DNA of 46,522 bases from contig CAISDV010000113.1 of NCBI GenBank assembly GCA_903884185.1, positions 1 to 46,522 on the forward strand, read 5' to 3'. The position numbers and the translations under genes were made by a program. This DNA is from an uncultured Chitinophagaceae bacterium (GTDB lineage: Bacteria > Bacteroidota > Bacteroidia > Chitinophagales > Chitinophagaceae). The notes under the pieces are model-generated. The model was not told where the DNA came from. It did no database searches and saw only the letters and a list, made by a program, of their open reading frames with translations. Position 1 is the stretch's first letter; every line of letters begins with the position of its first letter. Below, piece after piece: positions 7,822-16,151 of this stretch.

Positions 7822-9093
7822 ATGAAAAAAATATACCTGTTTTCCATCCTTCTTGCTGCCTGTTATCTCGCCAGCGCGCAATCAGGCGATACCACTTATA
7901 TATTAAGGCCCGACCGCGTTTTTGACGGAGAATCCATGCATACTGGATGGGTAGTGGCTGTAAAAGGCGATAAGATCGTTAGTGTTGGAAATGCAGACCA
8001 GGTAAAACCCGGCGGCCCATCACGATCCATAGAATTAAAGGGCACTACAATATTACCCGGTTTTATAGAAGGGCATTCACATCTTTTTCTTCATCCTTAT
8101 AATGAAACAAAATGGGATGAACAGGTATTGAATGAATCAAGGGCTGAGAGAACCGCAAGGGCAGTAGTGCATGCGCGAAATACTTTGCTTGCAGGTTTTA
8201 CTACTGTGCGTGATCTTGGAACTGAAGGAGCGGCGTACGATGATGTGGGGCTAAAACACGCAATAGAAAAAGGTATCATCCCCGGGCCAAGAATGATCGT
8301 TGCCACAAGGGCGATCGTTGCTACAGGAAGTTATGGGCCTAAGTTAAAAAACACAGACGATATCATTATCAAAGGCGCTGCCGAAGCAGATGGTGTTGAT
8401 GCATTGACAACAGAAGCACGCACACAAATTGGTAATGGCGCTGATGTGATAAAAGTGTATGCCGATTATCGCTGGGGATTGAATAAAACAGCGCAACCCA
8501 CTTTTACTTTGGATGAATTAAAAGCATTGGTAGCTGTTGCCGGAAGTAGTGGCAGAAAAGTAGTGGCCCATTCTTCTACTGTTGAAGGCATGAGGCGATC
8601 CATACTTGCGGGAATTGCAACCATTGAACACGGAGATGATGGCAATGAAGAAATATTTGACCTGATGGTAAAATATAAAACAGCGCTTTGCCCTACGATC
8701 TCTGCAGGTATTGCCGTGAGCGAATACGACGGATGGGTGCACGGCAGTTTGCCAGAGCCTGAACGCATCACAAAAAAGAAAAAGAGTTTTGCACTTGCCT
8801 TGCAAAAAGGAGTGACCATTTGTTTTGGAGGAGATGTGGGAGTATACGCACATGGCGATAATGCCAGGGAAATGGAAAACATGGTGGCTTATGGCATGAA
8901 ACCGATTGATGTATTGCGATCTGCTACTTCTATAAATGCGGATGTGTTTGGTTATGGTGATATGATAGGGAGGATTAAAGCAGGGTTATTTGCTGATTTG
9001 GTTGCTGTGGAAGGGAATCCTTCAGACAATATCAGCAATGTGCGGAAATTAATGTTAGTGATGAAAGATGGACATATCTATCTAAGCAAATAG
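7822..9093 (+). CDS. Secreted metal-dependent amidohydrolase (imidazolonepropionase/prolidase-like)
   Basis: This 423-aa protein has a signal peptide (about residues 1-19, ending in ASAQ) and the amidohydrolase metal-site pattern. EGHSHLF carries the HxH pair, and a later lysine in DVIKVYADY is the likely carboxylated Lys. Further ligands are AHSSTVEG and TIEHGDD (His) and FGGDVGVYAHGD (Asp). The family hydrolyses C-N bonds in cyclic amides, dipeptides or similar compounds, and the substrate cannot be read from sequence. Export suggests it acts in the periplasm. It lies on the opposite strand between hisB and the trp leader, diverging from trp and converging on hisB, and so interrupts the his/trp block. 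A role in those pathways is not indicated. Confidence 0.85.
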   Translation: MKKIYLFSILLAACYLASAQSGDTTYILRPDRVFDGESMHTGWVVAVKGDKIVSVGNADQVKPGGPSRSIELKGTTILPGFIEGHSHLFLHPYNETKWDEQVLNESRAERTARAVVHARNTLLAGFTTVRDLGTEGAAYDDVGLKHAIEKGIIPGPRMIVATRAIVATGSYGPKLKNTDDIIIKGAAEADGVDALTTEARTQIGNGADVIKVYADYRWGLNKTAQPTFTLDELKALVAVAGSSGRKVVAHSSTVEGMRRSILAGIATIEHGDDGNEEIFDLMVKYKTALCPTISAGIAVSEYDGWVHGSLPEPERITKKKKSFALALQKGVTICFGGDVGVYAHGDNAREMENMVAYGMKPIDVLRSATSINADVFGYGDMIGRIKAGLFADLVAVEGNPSDNISNVRKLMLVMKDGHIYLSK

Positions 9094-9135
9094 GACTAGG
9101 ATTCGTAGGATTTAAAGATTGCAGGATTACTTAAT

Positions 9136-10266
9136 CTACAATATACCTTTAGTGCTTGGAAGGTAATTGCTCAATGGATCTCTCTTCACTGCCATTCGTA
9201 TTGCTTTGGCAAATGCTTTAAAGATGGCTTCTATTTTATGGTGCTCATTATCACCCTTGCATTCAATATTCAAATTACATTTTGCGGCATCACTGAATGA
9301 TTTAAAGAAATGAAAGAACATTTCTGTTGGCATCTCTCCTATTTTTTCTCTTTTAAATTCAGCATTCCATACCAGCCAATTACGCCCGCCAAAATCAACC
9401 AGCACTTTGGCCTCAGCCTCATCCATCGGTAATGCAAATCCGTAGCGCTCCATTCCGCGCTTGTCGGCGAGTGCTTTGGCAAATGTTTCACCCAAAGCGA
9501 TACCAGTATCTTCAATCGTGTGGTGTTCATCAATATGCAGGTCGCCTGTGGTTTCAATTAATAGGTCCATCTTCCCGTGGCGTGCTATCTGCTCCAGCAT
9601 GTGATCAAAGAACCCAAGCCCGGTATGAATAGAAGCCTGGCCACTCCCATCTAAATTCAACTCTACTTTTATTTTTGTTTCATTTGTATTTCTTTCCACT
9701 ACCACTTTTCTCAAACCCATTTTAAGAAAAGTATAAATATCATTCCAATTGCTTGTTTCAAATGCGATGGTGCTTCTTAATTCTTTTTCCTTGTCTGCAG
9801 TCAGTTCATGCAGATCGTTTTTTAAGTAGATGGCTTTGCACCCCAGGTTTTTTGCGAGTTGAATATCAGACCAGCGATCACCAATCACAAATGAATTGGA
9901 GAGATCAAATTTTTCTGTATTCAAATAATGTGTAAGCATGCCTGTTCCAGGCTTACGGGTAGCTTTGTTATCTGCGGGAAGGCTTTTATCAATACATATT
10001 TCATCAAATACAAATCCTTCGCCTTTGAGTGTGCGGAGCATTAAATCCTGGTAAGGAGTGAAATTTTTTTCGGGATAAGAAGCTGTGCCAAGCCCATCCT
10101 GGTTGGTTACCATTACTTTTCGGTAATCAAATTCAGCGGCAATCTTTGACAAAGTGCTGATAGCACCTGACACAAATGAAGTTTTCTCCAGGCTATCTAC
10201 CTGGTAAGTGCCTGGAGGTTCCTGCAAGATCACTCCATCACGGTCTATGAATAAGATTCTTTGCAT
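9136..10266 (-). CDS. hisB: HisB, bifunctional histidinol-phosphatase / imidazoleglycerol-phosphate dehydratase
   Basis: This 376-aa fusion has an N-terminal HAD-type phosphatase (FIDRDGVI with Asp8 and Asp10; VTNQDG; the KPGTGM segment; IGDRWSDI) over about residues 1-165. A C-terminal IGP dehydratase follows from about residue 170, with its two His-rich metal motifs FFDHML and [10 protein letters not shown]. It catalyses the dehydration of IGP and the dephosphorylation of histidinol phosphate. It starts 2 nt after the cytochrome c gene, so it is translated from the same transcript. It ends the early his cluster and faces the amidohydrolase gene. Confidence 0.97.
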   Translation of the reverse strand: MQRILFIDRDGVILQEPPGTYQVDSLEKTSFVSGAISTLSKIAAEFDYRKVMVTNQDGLGTASYPEKNFTPYQDLMLRTLKGEGFVFDEICIDKSLPADNKATRKPGTGMLTHYLNTEKFDLSNSFVIGDRWSDIQLAKNLGCKAIYLKNDLHELTADKEKELRSTIAFETSNWNDIYTFLKMGLRKVVVERNTNETKIKVELNLDGSGQASIHTGLGFFDHMLEQIARHGKMDLLIETTGDLHIDEHHTIEDTGIALGETFAKALADKRGMERYGFALPMDEAEAKVLVDFGGRNWLVWNAEFKREKIGEMPTEMFFHFFKSFSDAAKCNLNIECKGDNEHHKIEAIFKAFAKAIRMAVKRDPLSNYLPSTKGIL

Positions 10267-10268
10267 GG

Positions 10269-10736
10269 TTATTTTTTCTTCTTTCCTGCATTCCTCACTG
10301 CAGCCACTTCCGAAGGCAGCACCGCAGAAGCTTTGTTCTTCCAGCTATTTCTTACATATGTGAGTGCATCAGCAATTTGCTGATCGGTTAATTCAGGATG
10401 CGGTGCCATCACATTATTATATATCTCATTTTCGATCTCAACACCTTTCATTCCTTTCAATACAATATTGATCAGTTTTGCTTTGTCGTTTGCAATCACC
10501 GCTTTTGCACCGGCCAATGGAGCATTCATCATGGTAACTCCGCTCCCGTTCGCCTGGTGACAAGCGAGGCATTGTTTCAGGTAAACATCCTGGCCACGGA
10601 TGATAGAAACTCTGATCCCTGTTGCAGGAGCCGTGGTATTTGTAACAGGCTTTGCCGGTACTTGTTTTTTAGGTGCAGTTTGAAAACTTAGAATAGCCGT
10701 TATCAATACAATAGTGCCAATCAATTTCTTCATCAA
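10269..10736 (-). CDS. Exported single-heme cytochrome c
   Basis: This 155-aa protein has an N-terminal hydrophobic export signal ([14 protein letters not shown]), a Pro/Thr/Ala-rich linker and one heme-attachment site CLACH in [14 protein letters not shown]. Downstream Met residues in GMKG and [10 protein letters not shown] could supply the axial ligand. The fold suits a small periplasmic c-type electron carrier. It lies 5 nt after the dehydrogenase gene and 2 nt before hisB, so it is co-transcribed with both. Its likely partner is the neighbouring dehydrogenase, from which it would accept electrons. Its place inside a his operon is unusual. Confidence 0.85.
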   Translation of the reverse strand: MMKKLIGTIVLITAILSFQTAPKKQVPAKPVTNTTAPATGIRVSIIRGQDVYLKQCLACHQANGSGVTMMNAPLAGAKAVIANDKAKLINIVLKGMKGVEIENEIYNNVMAPHPELTDQQIADALTYVRNSWKNKASAVLPSEVAAVRNAGKKKK

Positions 10737-10741
10737 TATGT

Positions 10742-12004
10742 TTATTTGCCGTTATAAATAATACGATAGAGGGTTCCTTTTGCATCGTCTGATACATATA
10801 AAGAACCATCAGGCCCCTGCGCCAAACCACATGGACGGTGTTGTGCGTCGTTAGGATTTTTTACTTCAGTCAAACCGGAAAAGCCATTCGCGAACACTTC
10901 CCAGTCGCCTGAAGGTTTGCCGCCTTTAAAAGGAACAAACACAACATAATACCCTTCCTGTGGCAAAGGCGCCCTGTTCCATGATCCATGGAAAGCAATG
11001 AATGCACCATTCTTATATTTTGCAGGGAACATATTACCTGAATAAAATAATAAACCATCCGGTGCAAGATGTCCAGGGAAAGCAACTGTTGGATTGATCG
11101 CATCAGCACCACCTTCTTTTTTTCCATCGCCACCATATTCAGGCGCTAATATTTTTTTGTGCTGGATCTGATCGTAGAAAATATATGGCCAGCCTGCGTT
11201 ATCACCTTTCTTAATTTCATACATACATTCTGCAGGTAATTCGGCGCTTTGTTTTTCATTAAAGAATTCTGGCCAGTTCTGAAACAACTGGTCCCTTCCA
11301 TGCTGCATGACAAATAAAGAATTGGTTTGCTGGTTCCAATCAAATCCCACTACATTTCTCAATCCAGTTGCATAACGTATACCATCGGCCTGGGTTTGAT
11401 TCAGTTTATCAGGGCTGTACTGCCAGATACCTGCTGCATCATTTAAAACCGGGCAAGGCATTTTACCTTTAGAGCCTGCTGTCCTGTCCTGCTCCTGGCA
11501 GGAATTGGAATAAGCGCCCTGGTTCACATAAATATGGTTATCGTTATCCAGTATAAGCGACTTTGAAGGATGCTGCCCTGTTCCTAAACCCGTGATTATT
11601 TTATCCGGTGCATCGGGGTTGATCACTTCATTCTTATCATTCAGTTTATAACGAAATACTTCTGTATTGGAAGATGCATACAAGTAGCCATTTTTGATGG
11701 TGATACCAGTGCCACCGTAATTACCAAAGCCGGTTATGACATCTGCTTTACCGTTTCCTTTACTGTCGTGTAACCGAAGGACACCCTTGCCATTTACTGC
11801 ACGGTCCAACTTTATATAAACATCGCCCTGCGTTGTAACAACAATATGTCGTGCCCTGCCCAGGTTTTCAGCTACTTTCAATGCACCGAAACCAGCGGGT
11901 AATTTTAAACCTGCATTGTCGGCATCAGGTGCCGGTTTGCCCTGCGCAGATGCAGAGAAAGTAAACGCCATCATACCAAAAAAATAGAAAAGAATTTTTT
12001 TCAT
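10742..12004 (-). CDS. Exported PQQ-type sugar dehydrogenase (sorbosone dehydrogenase family)
   Basis: This 420-aa protein has a signal peptide (to about residue 20, SASAQ) and a beta-propeller of the glucose/sorbosone dehydrogenase family. The repeats include GFGNYGGTGITIKNGYLYA, ATGLRNVVGFDW, MQHGRDQLFQNWPEF, GDNAGWPY, FHGSWNR, HRPCGLAQGPDGSLYVSDD and a C-terminal YRI strand. The family oxidises aldoses or similar compounds with PQQ in the periplasm and passes electrons to cytochrome c, and a cytochrome gene follows directly. It sits between hisC and hisB. The true substrate is unknown, and PQQ use is inferred from the family. Confidence 0.82.
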   Translation of the reverse strand: MKKILFYFFGMMAFTFSASAQGKPAPDADNAGLKLPAGFGALKVAENLGRARHIVVTTQGDVYIKLDRAVNGKGVLRLHDSKGNGKADVITGFGNYGGTGITIKNGYLYASSNTEVFRYKLNDKNEVINPDAPDKIITGLGTGQHPSKSLILDNDNHIYVNQGAYSNSCQEQDRTAGSKGKMPCPVLNDAAGIWQYSPDKLNQTQADGIRYATGLRNVVGFDWNQQTNSLFVMQHGRDQLFQNWPEFFNEKQSAELPAECMYEIKKGDNAGWPYIFYDQIQHKKILAPEYGGDGKKEGGADAINPTVAFPGHLAPDGLLFYSGNMFPAKYKNGAFIAFHGSWNRAPLPQEGYYVVFVPFKGGKPSGDWEVFANGFSGLTEVKNPNDAQHRPCGLAQGPDGSLYVSDDAKGTLYRIIYNGK

Positions 12005-12052
12005 GTTTTATTTTTTAGAGGCTTAAAGATACTTATTTCAGCAAGCGCACAA

Positions 12053-13114
12053 TTAAGATGTTTGATCTTTTATATGATCGGCCCAAACATCCACCAGGGC
12101 TGTGTTTTCCTGCTCTGTGCCAACGGTGATGCGCAGGCAACCTTCGCAGAGTTGCACATTGCTACGATCACGCACCACGATCCCGTTTGCTAACAAGTGT
12201 TCGTATATGCCGCGCGGATCAGCCACTTTCACCAAAAGAAAATTGGCATCGGATGGATACACTTTCTCCACACCCGGAATTTTCTGCAACACTTCTGCCA
12301 ATGCTTCGCGCATGGCAACCAGTTCTTTGATCATCTCATTTACCTGTCCGGTTTCTTCCAGTGCTTTCAACGCCAGGTCCTGTGTTGCCTGGTTAATATT
12401 ATAAGGTGGTTTTACTTTATTGAGTACCGTAATAATTTCTTCCGAAGCAAATGCCATACCCAAACGCAATGCTGCGAGTCCCCATGCTTTGCTGAATGTT
12501 TGCAGGATCACAAGGTTGGGATAATCTGCCAGTTCGGGAATAAATGAACGTTGCCTTGCGAAATTGATATATGCTTCATCGATCACTACCAGTCCATTGA
12601 AATTATTGAGGACAGATTCAATATCGCTCCGCTGCATAGAATTTCCCGTGGGGTTATTGGGCGAACAGATCCAAATGATCTTTGTATTGGCATCAGCGAG
12701 TTTTTCAAGATGGATCAGGTCCAATTGAAAATTATCCAGCAAGGGTGCTTTACGAATTTCAACATTATTAATATTGGCGCTCACTTCATACATGCCATAA
12801 GTAGGTGGACAAATAATGACATTGTCTTCTTTGGGTTCGCAAAAACAGCGGAATAAAAGATCAATACATTCATCACTACCATTACCAAGGAAAATATTTT
12901 CCTGTGGGATATTTTTTACCTGGCTGATAGCGGCTTTCAATGTGCGTTGGTATGGATCGGGGTAACGGTTATACCATTTGGTGAGTGGTGAACCAAGGCT
13001 GTTCTCATTGGCATCGAGGAATACTTTTGCTTCTCCACTGAATTCATCGCGCGCGGAGGAGTAAGGCTTGAGGGCCTTGATATTTTCTCTGATTAATTTT
13101 TGAAGATCAAACAT
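12053..13114 (-). CDS. hisC: HisC, histidinol-phosphate aminotransferase
   Basis: HisC transaminates imidazole-acetol phosphate to histidinol phosphate using glutamate. The 353-aa fold-type I PLP enzyme has GNGSDECIDLL, ICSPNNPTGN, VVIDEAYINFA and the PLP-lysine motif TFSKAWGLAALRLG (Lys209), with a C-terminal CLRITVGT containing the substrate-binding Arg. It is the third his gene, separated from hisD by about 100 nt filled with a repeat and followed by the dehydrogenase gene after 48 nt. Confidence 0.96.
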   Translation of the reverse strand: MFDLQKLIRENIKALKPYSSARDEFSGEAKVFLDANENSLGSPLTKWYNRYPDPYQRTLKAAISQVKNIPQENIFLGNGSDECIDLLFRCFCEPKEDNVIICPPTYGMYEVSANINNVEIRKAPLLDNFQLDLIHLEKLADANTKIIWICSPNNPTGNSMQRSDIESVLNNFNGLVVIDEAYINFARQRSFIPELADYPNLVILQTFSKAWGLAALRLGMAFASEEIITVLNKVKPPYNINQATQDLALKALEETGQVNEMIKELVAMREALAEVLQKIPGVEKVYPSDANFLLVKVADPRGIYEHLLANGIVVRDRSNVQLCEGCLRITVGTEQENTALVDVWADHIKDQTS

Positions 13115-13131
13115 GTTTTATTTTTTACCGG

Positions 13132-13212
13132 GGAGGCAGGGATCCCGAAGTTTCGGGAGGTGAGTTCCGCAGAGATTTCTCCCCGACCCTCCCCGACTCT
13201 CCGTCTCTGCGG
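13132..13212. repeat. Structured GC-rich repeat between hisD and hisC
   Basis: It contains a short hairpin CCCGAA/TTCGGG (13144-13157) and a longer inverted pair CCGCAGAGA (13167-13175) with TCTCTGCGG (13204-13212). The right arm ends directly against the hisD stop codon at 13213. The arms resemble those at 15828-15930, so this is a dispersed intergenic element. Confidence 0.75.
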
Positions 13213-14496
13213 TTAATCTTTCTTCAATCTTATTGATACAGCATTTTTATGCGCTTCTAATCCTTCTGCTTCAGCCATTAATTCAACTGTCTTACCAATA
13301 TTCTCCAATCCCTCCCGTGTTAATTTCTGAAAAGTAATTTTTTTTACGAAACTATCAACACTTACACCGCTATATGCTTTTGCAAAACCATTAGTGGGCA
13401 AAGTGTGATTGGTGCCGCTTGCATAATCACCCACGCTTTCGGGAGAATAATTTCCTAGAAAGATAGAACCGGCATTGATGATCTTTTCTGCGATGGCTTC
13501 ATCATTAGTGCAGGAAATGATCAGGTGCTCCGGGGCATATTCGTTAACCAGATCAATGGCTTCATTTATATTTTTTAAGATGACGGCTTTGCTGTGTTTC
13601 AAAGCTTTTTCAGCTATTGCTTTTCTTGGTAATTGTGCCAGTTGTTTTTCTATTTCGATTTCTACTTGCGTTACAATTGATTCTTCTGTACAAACCAATA
13701 GCACCTGGCTGTCGGCTCCGTGTTCTGCCTGTGATAAAAGATCGGCAGCAATAAAAGAAGCATCAGCAGTTTCATCTGCTAGCACACATACTTCACTAGG
13801 CCCTGCGGGCATATCAATGGCGACACCTTCCTGCTGTATCAATTGTTTGGCGCAGGTAACATATTGATTACCGGGCCCGAATATTTTATAGGCTTTGGGA
13901 ACAGTTACTGTTCCATATGCCATTGCAGCAATGGCTTGGACACCGCCTATCTTAAATATTTTAGTGATACCCACTAATTGTGCAGCAAATAATATGGCAG
14001 GGTGCAGCTTTCCGTCTTTGTTTGGTGGGGAACAAAGAATTACTTCTTTACAACCTGCGATCTTTGCGGGAATACCCAGCATCAATACCGTTGAAAATAA
14101 TGGGGCACTGCCGCCGGGAATATACAATCCTACTTTTTCAATGCCCACGCTTTTGCGCCAGCATTTTACTCCGGGCATGGTTTCAATGATCTCGGGTTGT
14201 TGCAATTGTTTTTTATGGAATGATTGGATATTGGCAGCTGCTAATTCAATGGCTTGTTTTAGTTGGGGCGAGATGGATGCTGTTGCTTCGTTTATTTCTT
14301 TTTCGTTTACAATAAAATTTTCAAGGGCTACTCCATCAAATTGTGAGGTGTATTTTTTAATAGCTGAATCGCCGTTTTGCTTCACATCATTCAGCACAGC
14401 TTCCACTGTTTCCTGTAATGAGGATATATCATAAGTTGGCCTTTGGAGGATTTCCGACCATTGGTTGCGTGAGGGGTATTTAACTTGTTGCATCAT
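13213..14496 (-). CDS. hisD: HisD, histidinol dehydrogenase
   Basis: HisD oxidises histidinol to histidine in two NAD-dependent steps using a bound zinc. The 427-aa length is normal. Motifs are GLYIPGGSAPLFSTVLM, the GPGNQYVTCAKQL nucleotide segment, MPAGPSEVCVLAD, SQAEHGADSQ (zinc/catalytic His), NEYAPEHLI and DYASGTNHTLPT. It is the second structural his gene. The 238-nt gap before it, after hisG, contains a large folded repeat that might separate expression of hisG from the rest. Confidence 0.97.
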   Translation of the reverse strand: MMQQVKYPSRNQWSEILQRPTYDISSLQETVEAVLNDVKQNGDSAIKKYTSQFDGVALENFIVNEKEINEATASISPQLKQAIELAAANIQSFHKKQLQQPEIIETMPGVKCWRKSVGIEKVGLYIPGGSAPLFSTVLMLGIPAKIAGCKEVILCSPPNKDGKLHPAILFAAQLVGITKIFKIGGVQAIAAMAYGTVTVPKAYKIFGPGNQYVTCAKQLIQQEGVAIDMPAGPSEVCVLADETADASFIAADLLSQAEHGADSQVLLVCTEESIVTQVEIEIEKQLAQLPRKAIAEKALKHSKAVILKNINEAIDLVNEYAPEHLIISCTNDEAIAEKIINAGSIFLGNYSPESVGDYASGTNHTLPTNGFAKAYSGVSVDSFVKKITFQKLTREGLENIGKTVELMAEAEGLEAHKNAVSIRLKKD

Positions 14497-14576
14497 TATT
14501 TTTCAAATTGTCAAACCCTGCTTTACATGCTACACCCATATTGTAAAATCTTTTCCCTCGGGCCGGGTGGCCTTCA

Positions 14577-14683
14577 CATTCCCGACGCCGCTGCTTTTTG
14601 TTCTTTGGAAAAATATCCGCAAGCGGATTTTTCCAATCCCGACTTTGTCGGGACCGCACAAAAAGAGGCGGCTTACGGGAATG
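14577..14683. repeat. 107-nt nested inverted-repeat element between hisG and hisD
   Basis: The ends CATTCCCGACGCCGC... and ...GCGGCTTACGGGAATG are imperfect inverted repeats about 30 nt long. Inside are two clean hairpins: GGAAAAATATCCGC/GCGGATTTTTCC (14607-14634) and TCCCGACTTTGTCGGGA (14637-14653). Nested symmetry of this sort is typical of REP/BIME-type mobile repeats or MITE-like elements. No coding sequence is visible in it. Confidence 0.78.
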
Positions 14684-14734
14684 CTGGTAGCAGGTGCGAG
14701 TATTAGGCATCTGTCTAACATATTTTACTCACGG

Positions 14735-15613
14735 TTAAATTATCATTTTTTCTATCGGCACTACTAAAATCCCTTGCGCCCCTGCCGCCTTCAATTGCTC
14801 AATAATATCCCAAAATTCGTTTTCACTCAATACACTGTGCACGCTGCTCCATCCTTCTTCTGCCAAAGGCAAAACGGTTGGGCTTTTCATGCCGGGCAAT
14901 AAACCAATGATCTCTGTTAATTTATTGTTGGGTGCATTTAATAAAATGTATTTATTGTTCTTTGCTTTTTTTACTGCCTGTATTCGGAATAACAATTTAC
15001 TCAGCAATTGTTCCTGTACTGCGCCGAGGTTGTTGTTTTTGATGAGGACAGCTTGCGACTGCAAGATGGTCTCGGTTTCTTTTAACCCATTCATGAACAA
15101 AGTGGAACCGCTACTCACCAGGTCGCAGATAGCATCTGCAAGCCCGATACCCGGGGCTATTTCAACACTCCCACTGATCTCATGTATCTCAGCATTGACC
15201 TTATTTTCTTTCAGGAATTTATCAAGCAATACCGGGTAGCTGGTAGCGATCTTTTTGCCTGAGAGAAAAGAAGCATCCTTATATTCCTCATTCTTTCTCA
15301 CAGCAAGTGAAAGACGGCATTTCCCAAATCCCAGGTTCTCTACCACTTCCACTTTCTTTTTTTTCTCATATACTACATTCTCGCCTACAAAGCCGATATC
15401 GGCAACCGAATCCTCTACATATTGCGGTATATCATCATCACGCAGAAAATACACTTCCAAAGGGAAATTGGATGCATCTGCTTTTAGTTTGTTTACGCCT
15501 GTGCCCAGCTCAATACCACATTCCTTTAGCAGGCGAACCGAATCATCAAAGAGACGGCCGCTTTTCTGTATGGCGAGTTTGAGTTTTGGACCTGTTATTT
15601 CACTGTTTTTCAT
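14735..15613 (-). CDS. hisG: HisG, ATP phosphoribosyltransferase (long form)
   Basis: HisG joins PRPP to ATP in the first, regulated step of histidine synthesis. The 292-aa length fits the long form, with a C-terminal ACT-like regulatory domain (from about residue 220, GMKSPTVLPLAEEGW). It therefore needs no HisZ, and histidine feedback inhibition is expected. Motifs include LKLAIQKSGRL, DIGFVGENVVYE and the PRPP loop SGSVEIAPGIGLADAICDLVSSG, which is cut by one or two substitutions. It is the first structural gene after the hisL attenuator. Confidence 0.96.
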   Translation of the reverse strand: MKNSEITGPKLKLAIQKSGRLFDDSVRLLKECGIELGTGVNKLKADASNFPLEVYFLRDDDIPQYVEDSVADIGFVGENVVYEKKKKVEVVENLGFGKCRLSLAVRKNEEYKDASFLSGKKIATSYPVLLDKFLKENKVNAEIHEISGSVEIAPGIGLADAICDLVSSGSTLFMNGLKETETILQSQAVLIKNNNLGAVQEQLLSKLLFRIQAVKKAKNNKYILLNAPNNKLTEIIGLLPGMKSPTVLPLAEEGWSSVHSVLSENEFWDIIEQLKAAGAQGILVVPIEKMII

Positions 15614-15637
15614 GTTCCTGTTTTTATGGCATACCCG

Positions 15638-15669
15638 AAAAAATAAGGGCCTACTTTTCAGTAAGCCCT
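15638..15669 (-). terminator. his attenuator terminator hairpin
   Basis: On the minus strand AGGGCTTACT (15669-15660) pairs with AGTAGGCCCT (15655-15646). The 10-bp stem contains one U-G pair and a GAAA loop, and TATTTTTT follows. It lies between the His-rich leader peptide and hisG, about 24 nt before the hisG ATG. Confidence 0.88.
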
Positions 15670-15706
15670 CAATGTTTTATAAAATAACACAAACACCGCA
15701 GCCTAC
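15661..15706 (-). promoter_or_regulatory. his antiterminator pairing
   Basis: GTAGGC (15706-15701), which overlaps the leader stop codon, can pair with GCTTAC (15666-15661) in the 5' arm of the terminator. Wobble pairs extend this to about 8 bp. The segment copies the start of the terminator's 3' arm (AGTAGGC), the usual sign of mutually exclusive structures. It is shorter and weaker than the trp equivalent. Confidence 0.62.
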
Positions 15707-15750
15707 CCGATGGGCAAGAAATGATGGTGGATATGTGTGTTAATCTTCAT
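15703..15750 (-). CDS. hisL: HisL, histidine leader peptide (15 aa)
   Basis: A 15-codon frame encodes MKINTHIHHHFLPIG, with four His codons among five consecutive positions (6-10), and ends at TAG. It starts 137 nt upstream of hisG and is followed by an intrinsic terminator and a competing pairing. Shortage of charged tRNA-His should stall the ribosome on the His run and favour read-through into hisG. No Shine-Dalgarno sequence is visible, and the ATG is 9 nt from a perfect -7 box. Identification is by codon content and structure. Confidence 0.9.
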   Translation of the reverse strand: MKINTHIHHHFLPIG

Positions 15751-15759
15751 AATGAGGCA

Positions 15760-15791
15760 CAAAAATAGTGTGCTGTGGGGGAATGGGCAAA
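15760..15791 (-). promoter_or_regulatory. Predicted his promoter (Bacteroidota type)
   Basis: On the minus strand TTTG (15791-15788) is followed after 20 nt by TATTTTTG (15767-15760), a perfect match to the Bacteroidota -7 box TAnnTTTG. The predicted start lies about 6 nt before the hisL ATG. Confidence 0.75.
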
Positions 15792-15827
15792 TTTATATTC
15801 TTGGAGTCTGGAAATGTTTTAAAAGAA

Positions 15828-15930
15828 TTACCGCAGAGCCGCAGAGACAGAGAGAAACGCAGAGAGGAAGTCCTACTGAATATAACTCTGCGAAACTCCC
15901 TGTCTCTCCTCCCGAAGTTTCGAGATCCCC
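15828..15930. repeat. CGCAGAG-type intergenic repeat
   Basis: The left part has repeated CCGCAGAG/CAGAGA units, and the right part has complementary CTCTGCG and CTGTCTCTCC units followed by a CCCGAAGTTTCG hairpin. It is a dispersed element related to the one at 13132-13212. It lies between the his promoter and the ankyrin gene; no gene is seen between 15792 and 16151. Confidence 0.7.
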
Positions 15931-16042
15931 GATAAAAAATTCTTACAAACAAAATAAAACGGGCACATTTTTGAGTGACAATAACACTGGTTCTTATTTA
16001 AGTCACAGTTAGGTAGTTTCACGCAATCCCGACACTTTGGGA

Positions 16043-16104
16043 GCAAAGGAGCAAAGGCACTCCGCCAAAAAACTTTGCGCCTTATTTTTTCTTGGCGTCT
16101 TTGC
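16043..16104. repeat. GCAAAGG/CTTTGC inverted intergenic repeat
   Basis: GCAAAGGAGCAAAGG-type sequence on the left is matched by CTTGGCGTCTTTGC on the right, giving an imperfect long hairpin of the same general kind as at 360-437 and 24296-24381. It ends about 47 nt before the chosen start of the ankyrin gene. Confidence 0.6.
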
Positions 16105-16151
16105 ATGAAAAAAAATATTCTACCTTACCACCTGAATTTGCAACCTGCGGC

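Noticed and set aside
7666-7881. A 71-codon minus-strand frame covering the trp leader and the start of the amidohydrolase gene
   Set aside because: It overlaps the promoter, the leader peptide (other frame) and the signal peptide of the divergent gene, and its product has no family features. The 19-codon Trp-rich frame is far better supported.
14465-14767. Overlapping frames of 60-100 codons on both strands between hisG and hisD
   Set aside because: They arise from the nested inverted-repeat element; no homology, no initiation signals, and they overlap both his genes.
15828-16104. Possible small RNA or riboswitch upstream of the ankyrin gene
   Set aside because: The secondary structure comes from dispersed inverted-repeat elements similar to those at other loci, with no recognisable aptamer or promoter.
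16092-16151. Upstream TTG start adding 20 residues to the ankyrin protein
   Set aside because: The added residues are encoded by the arm of an intergenic repeat and are unlike the ankyrin fold; the ATG at 16152 is a simpler start.
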